From Micromonospora chaiyaphumensis (GTDB lineage: Bacteria; Actinomycetota; Actinomycetes; Mycobacteriales; Micromonosporaceae), in the NCBI RefSeq assembly GCF_900091435.1, contig NZ_FMCS01000014.1, positions 62,001 through 126,000 of the forward strand: a stretch of DNA of 64,000 bases. The letters run 5' to 3'. Of this stretch, positions 46,518-55,443 are shown in pieces. Position 1 is the stretch's first letter. Each line of letters starts with the position of its first letter. The notes under the pieces were generated by a model. The model did no database searches, was not told the origin of the DNA, and saw nothing but the letters and a program-made list of their open reading frames with translations. Made by a program: the position numbers and the translations under genes.

Positions 46518-48161
46518 CTGAACACCGACGCGACGCAGGAGACCCCGGCCACCGGCTGGTGGACCGAGGCCGTCATCTACCAGATCTACCCGCGCTCGTT
46601 CGCCGATGCGAACGGCGACGGCATCGGCGACCTCCCCGGCATCACGGCCCGCCTCGACCACCTCAGCGAGCTGGGCGTCGACGCGATCTGGCTGTCGCCG
46701 TTCTATCCGTCCCCCCAGGCCGACGCCGGTTACGACGTGGCCGACTACCGGGACGTCGACCCGCTCTTCGGCACCCTCGGCGAGGCCGACAAGATGATCG
46801 CCGAGGCGAAGGCGCGTGGCCTGCGGGTGATCGTCGACCTGGTGCCCAACCACACCTCCTCGGAGCACCGCTGGTTCCGGGAGGCGGTCGCGGCCGCGCC
46901 GGGCAGCCCGGAGCGGCAGCGGTACATCTTCCGCGACGGCAAGGGCCCGCAGGGCGCCGAGCCGCCGAACGACTGGACGAGCGTCTTCGGCGGGCCGGCC
47001 TGGACCCGGCTGCCGGACGGCCAGTGGTACCTGCACCTCTTCGACACCGGCCAGCCCGACCTCAACTGGGGCAACCCGGAGGTGCGCGCCGAGTTCCTGG
47101 ACATCCTCCGCTTCTGGCTGGACCGGGGCGTCGACGGGTTCCGGGTGGACGTGGCGCACGGCCTCATCAAGCAGGCCGACCTGGCCGACTGGCAGGAGCC
47201 GCAGGAGATCCTCTCCGGTCAGGACGTGGACAAGCCGCGCCCGCCCATGTGGGACCAGGACGGCGTGCACGACATCTACCGGGAGTGGCGGCGGCTGCTC
47301 GACTCCTACGACGGGGAGCGGATCCTGGTCGCCGAGGCGTGGGTGGAGCCGGCCGAGCGGCTGGCCCGCTACGTGCGGCCGGACGAGATGCACCAGGCGT
47401 TCAACTTCGAGTACCTGCTCGCCGCCTGGACCGCCCCCGCCCAGTACGCGGTGATCACCCGCTCGCTGGAGGCCACCGACAGCGTCGGCGCCCCGACCAC
47501 CTGGGTGCTGTCGAACCACGACGTGGTCCGGCACGCCTCCCGGCTCGGGCTGGCCGTCGGCGGCGGCCGCCCGAACGGGATCGGCATCGGCGACCCGCAG
47601 CCCGACGCCGCGCTCGGCCTGCGCCGGGCCCGGGCGGCCAGCCTGCTGATGCTCGCCCTGCCCGGCTCCGCCTACCTCTACCAGGGCGAGGAGCTGGGCC
47701 TGCCGGAGCACACCACGCTGCCGGACGAGGCCCGGCAGGACCCGACCTGGGAGCGCAGCCTGCACACCCAGCGCGGCCGGGACGGCTGCCGGGTGCCGAT
47801 CCCGTGGGAGGCCGACGCCCCGTCGTACGGCTTCGGGCCGACCGACGCGAGCTGGCTCCCCCAGCCGTCGAGCTGGGCCGAGTACGCGCTCGACCGGCAG
47901 CGCGGGGTCGACGGCTCGACCTACGAGCTGTACCGGACGGCCCTGCGGCTGCGCCGCGAGCACGGTCTGGCCCGGGGGCCGCTGCGCTGGCTCTCCTCCG
48001 GCGACGAGGTGCTGACGTTCACCAACGGCGGGCTCACCGTGCTGACCAACTTCGGCGCGGAGCCGGCGCCGCTGCCGGCCGGCGCCGAGGTGCTGGCGTC
48101 CAGCGCCCCGCTGGACAACGGGACCGTCCCCACCGACGTCACGGTCTGGTTCCGCGCCTGA
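46518..48161 (+). CDS. GH13 alpha-glucosidase, probably with a CTG start
   Basis: A 547-residue alpha-amylase family enzyme that would hydrolyse alpha-1,4 or related bonds of short alpha-glucosides in the cytoplasm. The N-terminal TIM barrel has WWTEAVIYQIYPRSFADANGDGIGDLPGI, DLVPNHTS, nucleophile Asp211 in GFRVDVAH, acid/base Glu273 in LVAEAWVEP and Asp335 in LSNHDVVRH. It has the oligo-1,6-/alpha-glucosidase layout with a C-terminal beta domain. No ATG, GTG or TTG lies between the LacI stop and the conserved start; CTG 46518 has AGGGAG six bases upstream and is the best start. The preceding LacI gene and importer place it as the catabolic end of the same pathway. Confidence 0.9.
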   Translation: MNTDATQETPATGWWTEAVIYQIYPRSFADANGDGIGDLPGITARLDHLSELGVDAIWLSPFYPSPQADAGYDVADYRDVDPLFGTLGEADKMIAEAKARGLRVIVDLVPNHTSSEHRWFREAVAAAPGSPERQRYIFRDGKGPQGAEPPNDWTSVFGGPAWTRLPDGQWYLHLFDTGQPDLNWGNPEVRAEFLDILRFWLDRGVDGFRVDVAHGLIKQADLADWQEPQEILSGQDVDKPRPPMWDQDGVHDIYREWRRLLDSYDGERILVAEAWVEPAERLARYVRPDEMHQAFNFEYLLAAWTAPAQYAVITRSLEATDSVGAPTTWVLSNHDVVRHASRLGLAVGGGRPNGIGIGDPQPDAALGLRRARAASLLMLALPGSAYLYQGEELGLPEHTTLPDEARQDPTWERSLHTQRGRDGCRVPIPWEADAPSYGFGPTDASWLPQPSSWAEYALDRQRGVDGSTYELYRTALRLRREHGLARGPLRWLSSGDEVLTFTNGGLTVLTNFGAEPAPLPAGAEVLASSAPLDNGTVPTDVTVWFRA

Positions 48162-48167
48162 CGGTGC

Positions 48168-48213
48168 AGGAAGGGCCCCTCTACAACGCGAGGCGTCGAG
48201 AGGGGCCCTTCCT
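48168..48213. terminator. Long bidirectional terminator hairpin
   Basis: A perfect 15-bp stem (48168-48182 with 48199-48213) encloses a 16-nt loop. It lies between the alpha-glucosidase stop and the MFS gene, whose stop codon shares its last base. The GGAAGGGCCCC core is a palindromic-type element I associate with Micromonospora intergenic regions. Confidence 0.75.
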
Positions 48214-49628
48214 CACAGGCGGTCGGCGCGGGCGTGCAGGAGGTCGTGGACCGACTCGATGTCCCCCGGCGAGGTGCGGGCCGCAAGCCAGTACATGAGG
48301 CCGGTCGGGATGAAGAAGAGCTGGAACGCGGCCAGCCCGACGGCGTAGTTCAGCGGCGGCGGGAAGGCCGCCCGCAGCGCACCGAACGCGACCCCGACCA
48401 GGCCGTTGCCGGCCGCCCGGCCGACCCCGTTGACCAGGTTGCCGAGGCTGTAGACCGTGCCCCGGTGCTCGGGCGGGTTGACGTCGGCGATCAGCGCGAA
48501 CCAGTTGGGTGAGTTGGCCGAGGTGAGCGCGAGGGCGACCACCGCGGTGAGCAGGCTCAGCCCCACGGTGGGTTCGGTGAGCACGCTGGCCAGCACCGCC
48601 GCGATCACGGCGCCGGCGCTGCCGCCGTCCGGCACGTCGATCCGGATCGGCACGAGGAACAGGACCAGGTAGAACGGCACGGCCGCGAGGATGCCCACCG
48701 CCGCGACCAGCGCCCGGCCGCTCGGCGTACGCCGTTGCAGCGCGTCGCCGGCCAGGCCGCCCACGATGGAGAGCACCCCGCCGAGCTGGAACAGGGTGGC
48801 GAAGACGCTGCCCACCACCACGGCGGTGGCCGCCGAGTAGCCCTGCGCCTCGGCCCGCTGGCTGAACAGCACCGGGAGCCAGACCAGCGAGCCGAAGGCG
48901 GCCTGCGCGGTCAGGCCCTGGAGGACCAGCCAGCGGTTGGTCCGCCGGGCCAGGATCCGGGGCAGGTCCGCGCGGCTGATCCGGTAGTCGTAGTCGCCGC
49001 CGGCGTCGAGGGCCGCCGCCAGCTCCGGCTCGCTCTGGCCGCGCCGGATGTCGTAGGTGAACAGGTACGCCACGGTGGCGGCCAGGCCGACCACGGTGAG
49101 CACGAGGAACGGCCGCCGCCAGTCGGTGGCGCCGAGCAGGCCCCCGGTCAGGGTGCCGGCGAGCGTGCCGACGCCCTGCGACAGGCCCCAGAAGCTCATG
49201 ACGAGACCCCGGCGGCGGGGCGAGATCAGATCGGTGACGACCGAGAAGCCGACCGAGCCGACCGCGCCCAGCCCGATCGCGGCGACGAGCTGGGCGGCCA
49301 GGAACGTCGGGTAGTGCTGGGCGAGCGCGCTGCCCCCGGTGCCCGCCGCCCAGATCAGCGTGCCGACCATGAGCAGGGGCTTGCGGTCGGTCCGGTCGCC
49401 GACGTACGCCCAGGCCACCGCGGCGACCGCGCTGACCAGGAAGCTGACGGCGGTGACCAGGCCGAGCAGGCGCTGCGAGACCCCGAGCGCCCCGGAGATC
49501 GACCCGTACAGCGGCGGCACGAGGCCGATGGCCACGTTGTCCAGCGAGGCGAGCACCACGAACACCACGACGCTGTAGAACCGGTGCGCCGCGTTCCCCC
49601 GCCGGGACACCCTCGTGCCGCTGCTCAT
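48213..49628 (-). CDS. MFS transporter
   Basis: A 471-residue major facilitator with about 12 membrane helices. The loop 2-3 motif AYVGDRTDRKPLLMVGTLIWA (G-D-R-x-x-R-K) is the MFS signature, and LISPRRRGLVMSFWGLSQGVG follows. A cytoplasmic insert (LAAALDAGGDYDYRISRADLPRILARRTNRW) sits between helices 6 and 7. It could export drugs or import sugars; the sugar-enzyme surroundings (alpha-glucosidase, xylB) hint at a sugar, but the sequence does not decide. The ATG at 49628 is preferred over a TTG four codons earlier in frame. Confidence 0.9.
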   Translation of the reverse strand: MSSGTRVSRRGNAAHRFYSVVVFVVLASLDNVAIGLVPPLYGSISGALGVSQRLLGLVTAVSFLVSAVAAVAWAYVGDRTDRKPLLMVGTLIWAAGTGGSALAQHYPTFLAAQLVAAIGLGAVGSVGFSVVTDLISPRRRGLVMSFWGLSQGVGTLAGTLTGGLLGATDWRRPFLVLTVVGLAATVAYLFTYDIRRGQSEPELAAALDAGGDYDYRISRADLPRILARRTNRWLVLQGLTAQAAFGSLVWLPVLFSQRAEAQGYSAATAVVVGSVFATLFQLGGVLSIVGGLAGDALQRRTPSGRALVAAVGILAAVPFYLVLFLVPIRIDVPDGGSAGAVIAAVLASVLTEPTVGLSLLTAVVALALTSANSPNWFALIADVNPPEHRGTVYSLGNLVNGVGRAAGNGLVGVAFGALRAAFPPPLNYAVGLAAFQLFFIPTGLMYWLAARTSPGDIESVHDLLHARADRL

Positions 49629-49697
49629 GCCGGGCAGCAAACCAGGCGGAGATCACGACGGGAACACGACCCGCCGGTCAACCGCCCGGGCCCCGGT

Positions 49698-51140
49698 TCA
49701 CTCGGGGAGCCGGTCGACGACACGCTCCCGGGCCTCCGCGTAGCGCGCGCGGATGGCGGGGACCGGCTCAGTCGCGTACTCCTCGGTGTCGCCGACCGAC
49801 CAGGCGGGCGGCGCCGCGCCGCCCAGGGCGACCCAGGCGGCCTGGCGGGCGGCCCCGTCGGCGACGTACTCGCCGGGTGGGGGCACGACGACGGGGCGGC
49901 CGAAGACCTGCGGGGCGATGCGCCGCACGGCGGCGGAGCGGGCCCCGCCGCCGACCAGGATGATCCGGTCAGCGCGGGCGCCCTGCGCGGTCAGCGCGTC
50001 GAGGCCGTCGGCGAGCGCGCAGAGCATGCCCTCGACGGCGGCCCGGGCCAGGTGGGCCGGGGTCGAGGTGCCCAGGGTGAGGCCGTGCAGCGCGCCGGTG
50101 GCGGTGGGCCGGTCCGGCGTGCGTTCCCCCTCCAGGTAGGGCACCAGGACCAGCCCGCCGGCGCCGGGCGGGGCGGCCAGGGCCAGCTCGCTCAGGGTGG
50201 CCAGGTCGACGCCGAGCAGCGTCGCGGCGGCGTCGAGCACGCGGGCGGCGTTGAGCGTGCACACCAGCGGCAGGAACCGGCCGGTGGCGTCGGCGAAGCC
50301 CGCCACCGCCCCGCTCGGGTCGGCAGCCGGCGTGTCGGCGACCGCGAAGACGGTGCCCGAGGTGCCGATCGACACGACCACGTCGCCCGGGCCGGCCCCG
50401 GCGCCCAGCGCGGCGGCGGCGTTGTCCCCGGTGCCCGGCCCGAGCAGGACCGGGCCGGCGGCGCCCGTGCCGAGCGCCGCCGGGTCGAGGTGGCCGGCCG
50501 TCTCGGCCGGGCCGAGCACGACCGGCACCCGCAGCCGCCGGCCGAAGGCGCGTTCCAGCAGGTCGAGGCGGTATTCACCGGTGCGCGGCGACCAGTAGCC
50601 GGTGCCGCTGGCGTCGCCGCGGTCGGTGCGCAGCGCGGCCAGCCCCGGGGCGCCGGCCAGCCGCCAGGTGAGCCAGTCGTGCGGCAGGCAGACGGCGGCC
50701 ACCCGGTCGGCGTTCGCCGGCTCGTGCCGGGCCAGCCACCGCAGCTTGGTGGCGGTGAAGCTGGCCACCGGCACGGCGCCGGTCGCGTCGGCCCAGAACC
50801 GGCGGCCGGCCTCCCCGCCGCCGGCCTCCTCGATCAGCTCCCGGGCGGCGTCGGCGGAGCGGGTGTCGTTCCAGAGCAGCGCCGGGCGGACCACCTGCCC
50901 CGCCTCGTCCAGGCACACCATGCCGTGCTGCTGGCCGCCGACCGCGACGGCCGCCACGTCGGCCAGCCCACCGGCTTCGGCGACGGCCGCCCGCAGGGCG
51001 TCCCACCAGGCCCGCGGGTCGACCTCGGTGCCCTCCGGGTGCGGCGCGCGGCTCTGCCGGACCAGCGCGCCGGTCTCCGCGTCCCGGACCACCACCTTGC
51101 AGGACTGGGTCGACGAGTCGATCCCGGCGACGAGCGGCAT
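49698..51140 (-). CDS. xylB: Xylulokinase
   Basis: Phosphorylates D-xylulose to xylulose 5-phosphate, entering the pentose phosphate pathway. It has 480 residues, normal for FGGY kinases. It opens with LVAGIDSSTQSCKVVVRD, then AVAVGGQQHGMVCLDEAGQVVRPALLWNDTRS, catalytic GPGTGDNAAAALG, and VLVPYLEGERTPDRPTATGALHGL with VGGGARSAAVRRIAPQVFG at the end. It lies 11 bases after xylA, so it is the second gene of the xyl operon. Confidence 0.95.
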   Translation of the reverse strand: MPLVAGIDSSTQSCKVVVRDAETGALVRQSRAPHPEGTEVDPRAWWDALRAAVAEAGGLADVAAVAVGGQQHGMVCLDEAGQVVRPALLWNDTRSADAARELIEEAGGGEAGRRFWADATGAVPVASFTATKLRWLARHEPANADRVAAVCLPHDWLTWRLAGAPGLAALRTDRGDASGTGYWSPRTGEYRLDLLERAFGRRLRVPVVLGPAETAGHLDPAALGTGAAGPVLLGPGTGDNAAAALGAGAGPGDVVVSIGTSGTVFAVADTPAADPSGAVAGFADATGRFLPLVCTLNAARVLDAAATLLGVDLATLSELALAAPPGAGGLVLVPYLEGERTPDRPTATGALHGLTLGTSTPAHLARAAVEGMLCALADGLDALTAQGARADRIILVGGGARSAAVRRIAPQVFGRPVVVPPPGEYVADGAARQAAWVALGGAAPPAWSVGDTEEYATEPVPAIRARYAEARERVVDRLPE

Positions 51141-51151
51141 GGCGGCCCGCC

Positions 51152-52339
51152 TCAGCGCGCGCCGAGCAGGTGCTCGACGGCGAGCTGGTTGAGCCGGACG
51201 AAGCCGTAGCCCTGCGCCCCGGCCGCCTCCGGGTCGAACTCCTCGAACGCGCCACGGTCGGCGAGCAGGTCGGCGTAGCTCTCACCCGCGCCCAGCGTGG
51301 GGGCGGCCAGCTCGGTCACCTTGCTGGCGGCCAGCGCCTCGGCCACCTCCGGGTCGGCCCGGAACGCCGCGACCCGCTCCTTGAGCAGCAGGTAGGTGCG
51401 CATGTTCGCCTCGGCCGAGGCCCACACGCCGGTGATGTCCTCGGTGCGGGAGGGCTTGTAGTCGAAGTGCCGGGGCCCGTCGTACGCGGGGCCGCCGTTC
51501 GGGCCGCCGTGCTCCAGCAGGTCGACCAGGGCGAACGCGTTGAGCAGGTCGCCGTGGCCGAAGACCAGGTCCTGGTCGTACTTGATGCCGCGCTGGCCGT
51601 TGAGGTCGATGTGGAACAGCTTGCCCTGCCAGAGCGCCTGGGCGATGCCGTGCGCGAAGTTCAGCCCGGCCATCTGCTCGTGGCCGACCTCCGGGTTGAG
51701 CCCGACCATCTCGGGGCGGGCCAGGGTGGAGATGAACGCCAGCGCGTGGCCGACGGTGGGCAGCAGGATGTCGCCGCGCGGCTCGTTCGGCTTTGGCTCC
51801 AGCGCGAAGCGCAGGTCGTAGCCCTGGTCGACGACGTACTGGCAGAGCAGGTCGACCGCCTCGCGGTAGCGGTCCAGCGCCGCGCGGACGTCCTTGGCCA
51901 CGTCGTACTCGGCGCCCTCCCGGCCGCCCCACATGACGAAGGTGCGGGCGCCCAGCTCGGCGGCCAGGTCGACGTTGCGCAGCACCTTGCGCAGCGCGTA
52001 GCGGCGGACCGAGCGGTCGTTGCTGGTGAAGCCGCCGTCCTTGAACACCGGGTGGGTGAAGAGGTTCGTGGTGACCATGGGCACCACGAGGCCGGTCTCG
52101 TCCAGGGCCTTGCGGAAGCGGGCCAGGTGAGCGTCGCGGGTGGCGGCGTCCGCGCCGAAGGGGACGAGGTCGTCGTCGTGGAAGGTGATCCCGTACGCGC
52201 CCAGCTCGGCCAGCCGGTGGACGGCCTCGACGGCGTCCAGCTCCGGGCGGGTGGCGTCACCGAACGGGTCGCGGGCCGGCCAGCCCACGGTCCAGAGACC
52301 GAAGGAGAACTTGTCCGCGGGGGTGGGACGGGGCGCCAT
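51152..52339 (-). CDS. xylA: Xylose isomerase
   Basis: Isomerises D-xylose to D-xylulose (and glucose to fructose) with two divalent metals. The 395 residues match class I enzymes. Catalytic pieces include GITFHDDDLVPFG (His), NLFTHPVFKDGGFTSNDRSVRRYAL, FALEPKPNEPRGDILLPTVGHALAF (metal Glu and Glu base), PEVGHEQMAGLNFAHGIAQAL (metal His), FHIDLNGQRGIKYDQDLVFGHGDL (metal Asp). ATG 52339. The operon runs xylA-xylB; a ROK regulator is divergent upstream across an 80-bp AT-rich control region. Confidence 0.97.
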   Translation of the reverse strand: MAPRPTPADKFSFGLWTVGWPARDPFGDATRPELDAVEAVHRLAELGAYGITFHDDDLVPFGADAATRDAHLARFRKALDETGLVVPMVTTNLFTHPVFKDGGFTSNDRSVRRYALRKVLRNVDLAAELGARTFVMWGGREGAEYDVAKDVRAALDRYREAVDLLCQYVVDQGYDLRFALEPKPNEPRGDILLPTVGHALAFISTLARPEMVGLNPEVGHEQMAGLNFAHGIAQALWQGKLFHIDLNGQRGIKYDQDLVFGHGDLLNAFALVDLLEHGGPNGGPAYDGPRHFDYKPSRTEDITGVWASAEANMRTYLLLKERVAAFRADPEVAEALAASKVTELAAPTLGAGESYADLLADRGAFEEFDPEAAGAQGYGFVRLNQLAVEHLLGAR

Positions 52340-52371
52340 GGGGACCTCCGGGTGGTGGTGGTGTCGACCGC

Positions 52372-52396
52372 AATTTGTTCAGTGGTTGAATTAAAT
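52372..52396. promoter_or_regulatory. XylR-type operator between xylA and the ROK regulator
   Basis: An AT-rich imperfect palindrome, ATTTGTTCA against a reverse copy ATTTAATTCA around a GTGGT centre, in an otherwise very GC-rich region, 33 bp from the xylA start and 26 bp from the ROK gene start. Position and shape fit the operator of ROK-type xylose repressors. Confidence 0.65.
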
Positions 52397-52421
52397 GACC
52401 GCGCTGTGGCAGTGTCAAGGG

Positions 52422-53654
52422 GTGACCAGCACGAGCACCGCCGGTGCGGTCCGCCAGGGCAGCCTCCGCGAGCTCAACCTCGCGGTCGTGCTCCGGCGGA
52501 TCGCCGCCGCCGATCGACCGCCGTCCCGGGCCGGGATCGCCGCCGGGACCGGGCTGACCCGGGCCACCGTCTCGGCCGTGGTGGACGACCTGATCGCCGG
52601 CCGCCTGGTCGCCGAGGCGGAACCCGCGCCCCGCACCGGGGCCGGGCGGCCCGCCCGTGGGCTCGTGCTGGCGTCCGACGGCCCCGCCGGGCTCGGGCTG
52701 GAGGTGAACGTCGACTACCTGGCCGCGTGCGTGGTCGACCTGACCGGGACGGTCCGGCACCACCTGGTGCGCCGCGCCGACCTGCGCCCGGTCTCCCCCG
52801 CCGACGCCCTGGAGCGGCTCGCCGCGCTGGCCGCCGAGGCCCGCGCCGCCGCCGTACGCGACGGGCTCACCCTGGCCGGCGCGGCGCTCGCCGTGCCCGG
52901 CCTGGTCGACAGCGGCGGCCTGGTCCGGCTCGCGCCCAACCTCGGCTGGCGTGACGTCGACGTGCCCGCGCTGCTGGCCGGGCACCCACTCGCCGAGCCG
53001 GTCGAGGGCATCCCCCCGCTGGTGGTCGACAACGAGGCCAACCTGGCCGCCCTCGGCGAACTGCACGCCGGCCCACCGGGCTCGACCAGCTTCCTGCACA
53101 TCACCGGCGAGATCGGCATCGGCGCCGGGATCGTGCTCGACGGGGTGCTCTACCGGGGTGCCCGCGGCTGGAGCGGCGAGATCGGTCACATCCCGGTGCA
53201 GCCGCAGGGGCGGCCGTGCCGCTGCGGCGGCCAGGGCTGCCTGGAGCGGTACGCGGGCCAGGAGGCCGTCCTGGCTGCCGCCGGCCTGGCCGGTGCGGAC
53301 CTGCCCGCCGACACCGCGGCCACCCGGCTCGCCGACCTGGCCAGGGCGGGCGACCCCGCCACCCTGACCGCCCTCGCGGACGCCGGGACCGCCCTCGGGG
53401 TGGCCGTGGCGGGCGTGGTGAACCTGCTGGACCTCGACACCGTGGTGCTCGGCGGCGGATACGCCCCGCTCGCCCCCTGGCTGCGCCCGCCGGTGGTCGC
53501 GGAGATCTCCCGGCGGGTGCTCACCGCCGCCTGGTCGCCGGTGACGGTACGCCCGGCCGCGCTCGGAGCACGGTCCGCGGCGGTCGGCGGGGCCGCCTCG
53601 GTGGTCCGCCGGGTGGTCGACCGGCCGGTCGGCTGGCTGGCCCGTTCCGGCTGA
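52422..53654 (+). CDS. ROK family transcriptional repressor (XylR-like)
   Basis: A 410-residue ROK protein. The N-terminal helix-turn-helix is SRAGIAAGTGLTRATVSAVVDDLIAGRLV; the ROK fold follows with the ATP-like DxGxT-type start lost (GLEVNVDYLAACVVDLTG), so it is a regulator not a kinase. The HxCx(G)xxGCLE zinc motif is intact: PCRCGGQGCLERYAG. Its divergence from xylA and the shared AT-rich palindrome indicate repression of xylAB and autoregulation, released by D-xylose. GTG 52422 follows AAGGGG. Confidence 0.93.
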   Translation: MTSTSTAGAVRQGSLRELNLAVVLRRIAAADRPPSRAGIAAGTGLTRATVSAVVDDLIAGRLVAEAEPAPRTGAGRPARGLVLASDGPAGLGLEVNVDYLAACVVDLTGTVRHHLVRRADLRPVSPADALERLAALAAEARAAAVRDGLTLAGAALAVPGLVDSGGLVRLAPNLGWRDVDVPALLAGHPLAEPVEGIPPLVVDNEANLAALGELHAGPPGSTSFLHITGEIGIGAGIVLDGVLYRGARGWSGEIGHIPVQPQGRPCRCGGQGCLERYAGQEAVLAAAGLAGADLPADTAATRLADLARAGDPATLTALADAGTALGVAVAGVVNLLDLDTVVLGGGYAPLAPWLRPPVVAEISRRVLTAAWSPVTVRPAALGARSAAVGGAASVVRRVVDRPVGWLARSG

Positions 53655-53743
53655 CCGGCGCTCCGCGATGGGCTCGCGACGCCCGCGCTCGGTACGCTTG
53701 CCGGCAGGCAAACGCATCCGCGACCGAGGAGTGCACCGACAGC

Positions 53744-53788
53744 ATGCGCACGGTTCGACCGACCGACGCGCCCGGCCACCGGCGGTGA
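53744..53788 (+). CDS. Leader ORF of 14 codons coupled to the PP2C gene
   Basis: ATG 53744 to TGA 53786-53788 encodes MRTVRPTDAPGHRR. Its stop overlaps the GTG of the phosphatase gene as GTGA (53785-53788). GAGGAG lies 12 bases ahead of the ATG. It may load ribosomes for the phosphatase, in the same way as the 11-codon ORF at 4454. Confidence 0.4.
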   Translation: MRTVRPTDAPGHRR

Positions 53789-55443
53789 CGACCGCCCGAC
53801 GCTCGGCCGGGGCCGCTCTCCCGGCCGACCCGCGGCTCGCCCGCGAGGTGCTGGACGGGCTCGCCGAGGCGGTCGTGACCACCGATCCGGCCGGCGTCGT
53901 GACCCTGGTCAACGCGATGGCCGCGGAACTCCTCCCCGAGCTCACCCCCGGCGCCGACCTGGCCGACTGCCCGGTGCCCGCGCTGGCCGACGCGGTGCGC
54001 GGCGGCGCCGGGACCTTCGACACCGAGCACCACGGCCGGTGGCTGCGGGGCGTGCGGCGCGGCCTGGCCGGCGGCACCTGCGCCTGGTACGTGCGGGACG
54101 TCACCGAGGAGCAGGCACGGGCCGACGCGCTGCGGGCCGAGCGGTCCCGCACCGCGTTCCTGGCCCGGGCGGGCAGCCGGCTCGGGCTCTCCCTGCACCG
54201 GGACCAGACGCTGCGCGCCGCCGTCACCCTGCCGGTGCCCTACCTGGCCGACGCCGCCGTGGTCGTGCACCGCCCGGCCCCGCCGGCCGAGGACCAGCCG
54301 CACTGGGTCCGGTACGCCGCCGACGATCCGGGCCCGGTCACCGGCGCCGCCGGCTGGCGGACGGTGGAGTCGGTCCCCGGGCTCGTCGAGGCGCTCGACG
54401 GGGACACCACCGAGCCCAACCCCTGGCTCGACGCCGAAGTGGCCGACCTCGCCGAGGTGCTGCCCGCGGGCTTCGGCCGGCCCGGCACCCTGCTGATCAG
54501 CCCGATGCGCAGCGCCGGCGGCCCGGCCGGAGCGCTCATCCTGGCCCGCGGCGCCGAGCGGAGCGGCTTCGACCCGCGGGAGGTCGAGCTGGCCCGGGAG
54601 TTCGCCGCCCGAGCGGGCGCCGCGCTGGCCGCCGCCGAACTGTACGGCGAACAGGCCCACCTGGCCCGCGTGCTCCAGAACAGCCTCCTCCCCCCGGACC
54701 TGCCGTCGCTGCCCGGGATGACGATGGCGGGCGGCTACCGGGCCGCCGGGGACAGCCTGCGCATCGGTGGCGACTTCTACGACCTCTTCCCCACTCCCGG
54801 CGGCGGCCTCTTCGCCCTCGGCGACGTGTGCGGCAAGGGCGTCGGCGCGGCGGTGCTGACCGGGCGGGTACGCCAGTCGCTGCAGACCCTGCGGCTGGTC
54901 GAGCAGCGCCCGCGGGAGCTCATGGACCTGCTCAACCACGCGCTGCTGGACGCGCCCGACGCGGCCCGCCGGGCCCAGTTCACCACCCTCCTGCTGGGTG
55001 CCCTGACCCGCGAGCCCGACGGCGGGCTGCTGGTCCGGGTCGCCGGCGGCGGGCACCCGGCCCCGATGGTGGTCCGCACCGACGGCCGGATCGAGCCGGT
55101 CCGGGTTGGCGGCATGCCGGTCGGCGCGCTGAGCGCGGCACGCTTCGTCGAGGCGGAGGTCCGCCTCGCGCCCGGCGACCTGCTGGTGGCGTACACCGAC
55201 GGGGTGACCGAGGCTCCGGGCGGCCCCACGCGGCTGGAGATGTTCGGCGACGCCCGGCTGCGGCGGGCGCTCGCCTCCGGGGCCGGCCTGCCACCCTCCG
55301 CGCTGGTCGACCGGCTGCTCCAGCTCGTCGACGAGTGGCTCGGCGGCCAGGTGCACGACGACATCGCCATGCTGGTCGTGGCGGCTGGCGGGGCCGGCCC
55401 GGCCGGGTCAGGCGGTGCGGGCCACCGGCGGCTCGCCGGGTGA
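53785..55443 (+). CDS. PAS-GAF-PP2C (SpoIIE/RsbU-like) phosphatase
   Basis: A 552-residue phosphatase. Residues about 15-100 are a PAS-like domain (REVLDGLAEAVVTTDPAGVVTLVNAMAAELLPEL), 130-290 GAF-like (LARAGSRLGLSLHRDQTLRAAVTLPVPYLADAAVVV), 315-545 the SpoIIE-type PP2C domain with SLRIGGDFYDLF, LFALGDVCGKGVGAAV, LLVAYTDGVTEAP and HDDIAMLVV, so all metal Asp residues are present. Such proteins dephosphorylate anti-anti-sigma factors in stress signalling. The GTG at 53785 overlaps the 14-codon ORF; the frame continues upstream but without domain sequence. It is convergent with, and overlaps, the MarR gene by 36 bases. Confidence 0.88.
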   Translation: MTTARRSAGAALPADPRLAREVLDGLAEAVVTTDPAGVVTLVNAMAAELLPELTPGADLADCPVPALADAVRGGAGTFDTEHHGRWLRGVRRGLAGGTCAWYVRDVTEEQARADALRAERSRTAFLARAGSRLGLSLHRDQTLRAAVTLPVPYLADAAVVVHRPAPPAEDQPHWVRYAADDPGPVTGAAGWRTVESVPGLVEALDGDTTEPNPWLDAEVADLAEVLPAGFGRPGTLLISPMRSAGGPAGALILARGAERSGFDPREVELAREFAARAGAALAAAELYGEQAHLARVLQNSLLPPDLPSLPGMTMAGGYRAAGDSLRIGGDFYDLFPTPGGGLFALGDVCGKGVGAAVLTGRVRQSLQTLRLVEQRPRELMDLLNHALLDAPDAARRAQFTTLLLGALTREPDGGLLVRVAGGGHPAPMVVRTDGRIEPVRVGGMPVGALSAARFVEAEVRLAPGDLLVAYTDGVTEAPGGPTRLEMFGDARLRRALASGAGLPPSALVDRLLQLVDEWLGGQVHDDIAMLVVAAGGAGPAGSGGAGHRRLAG

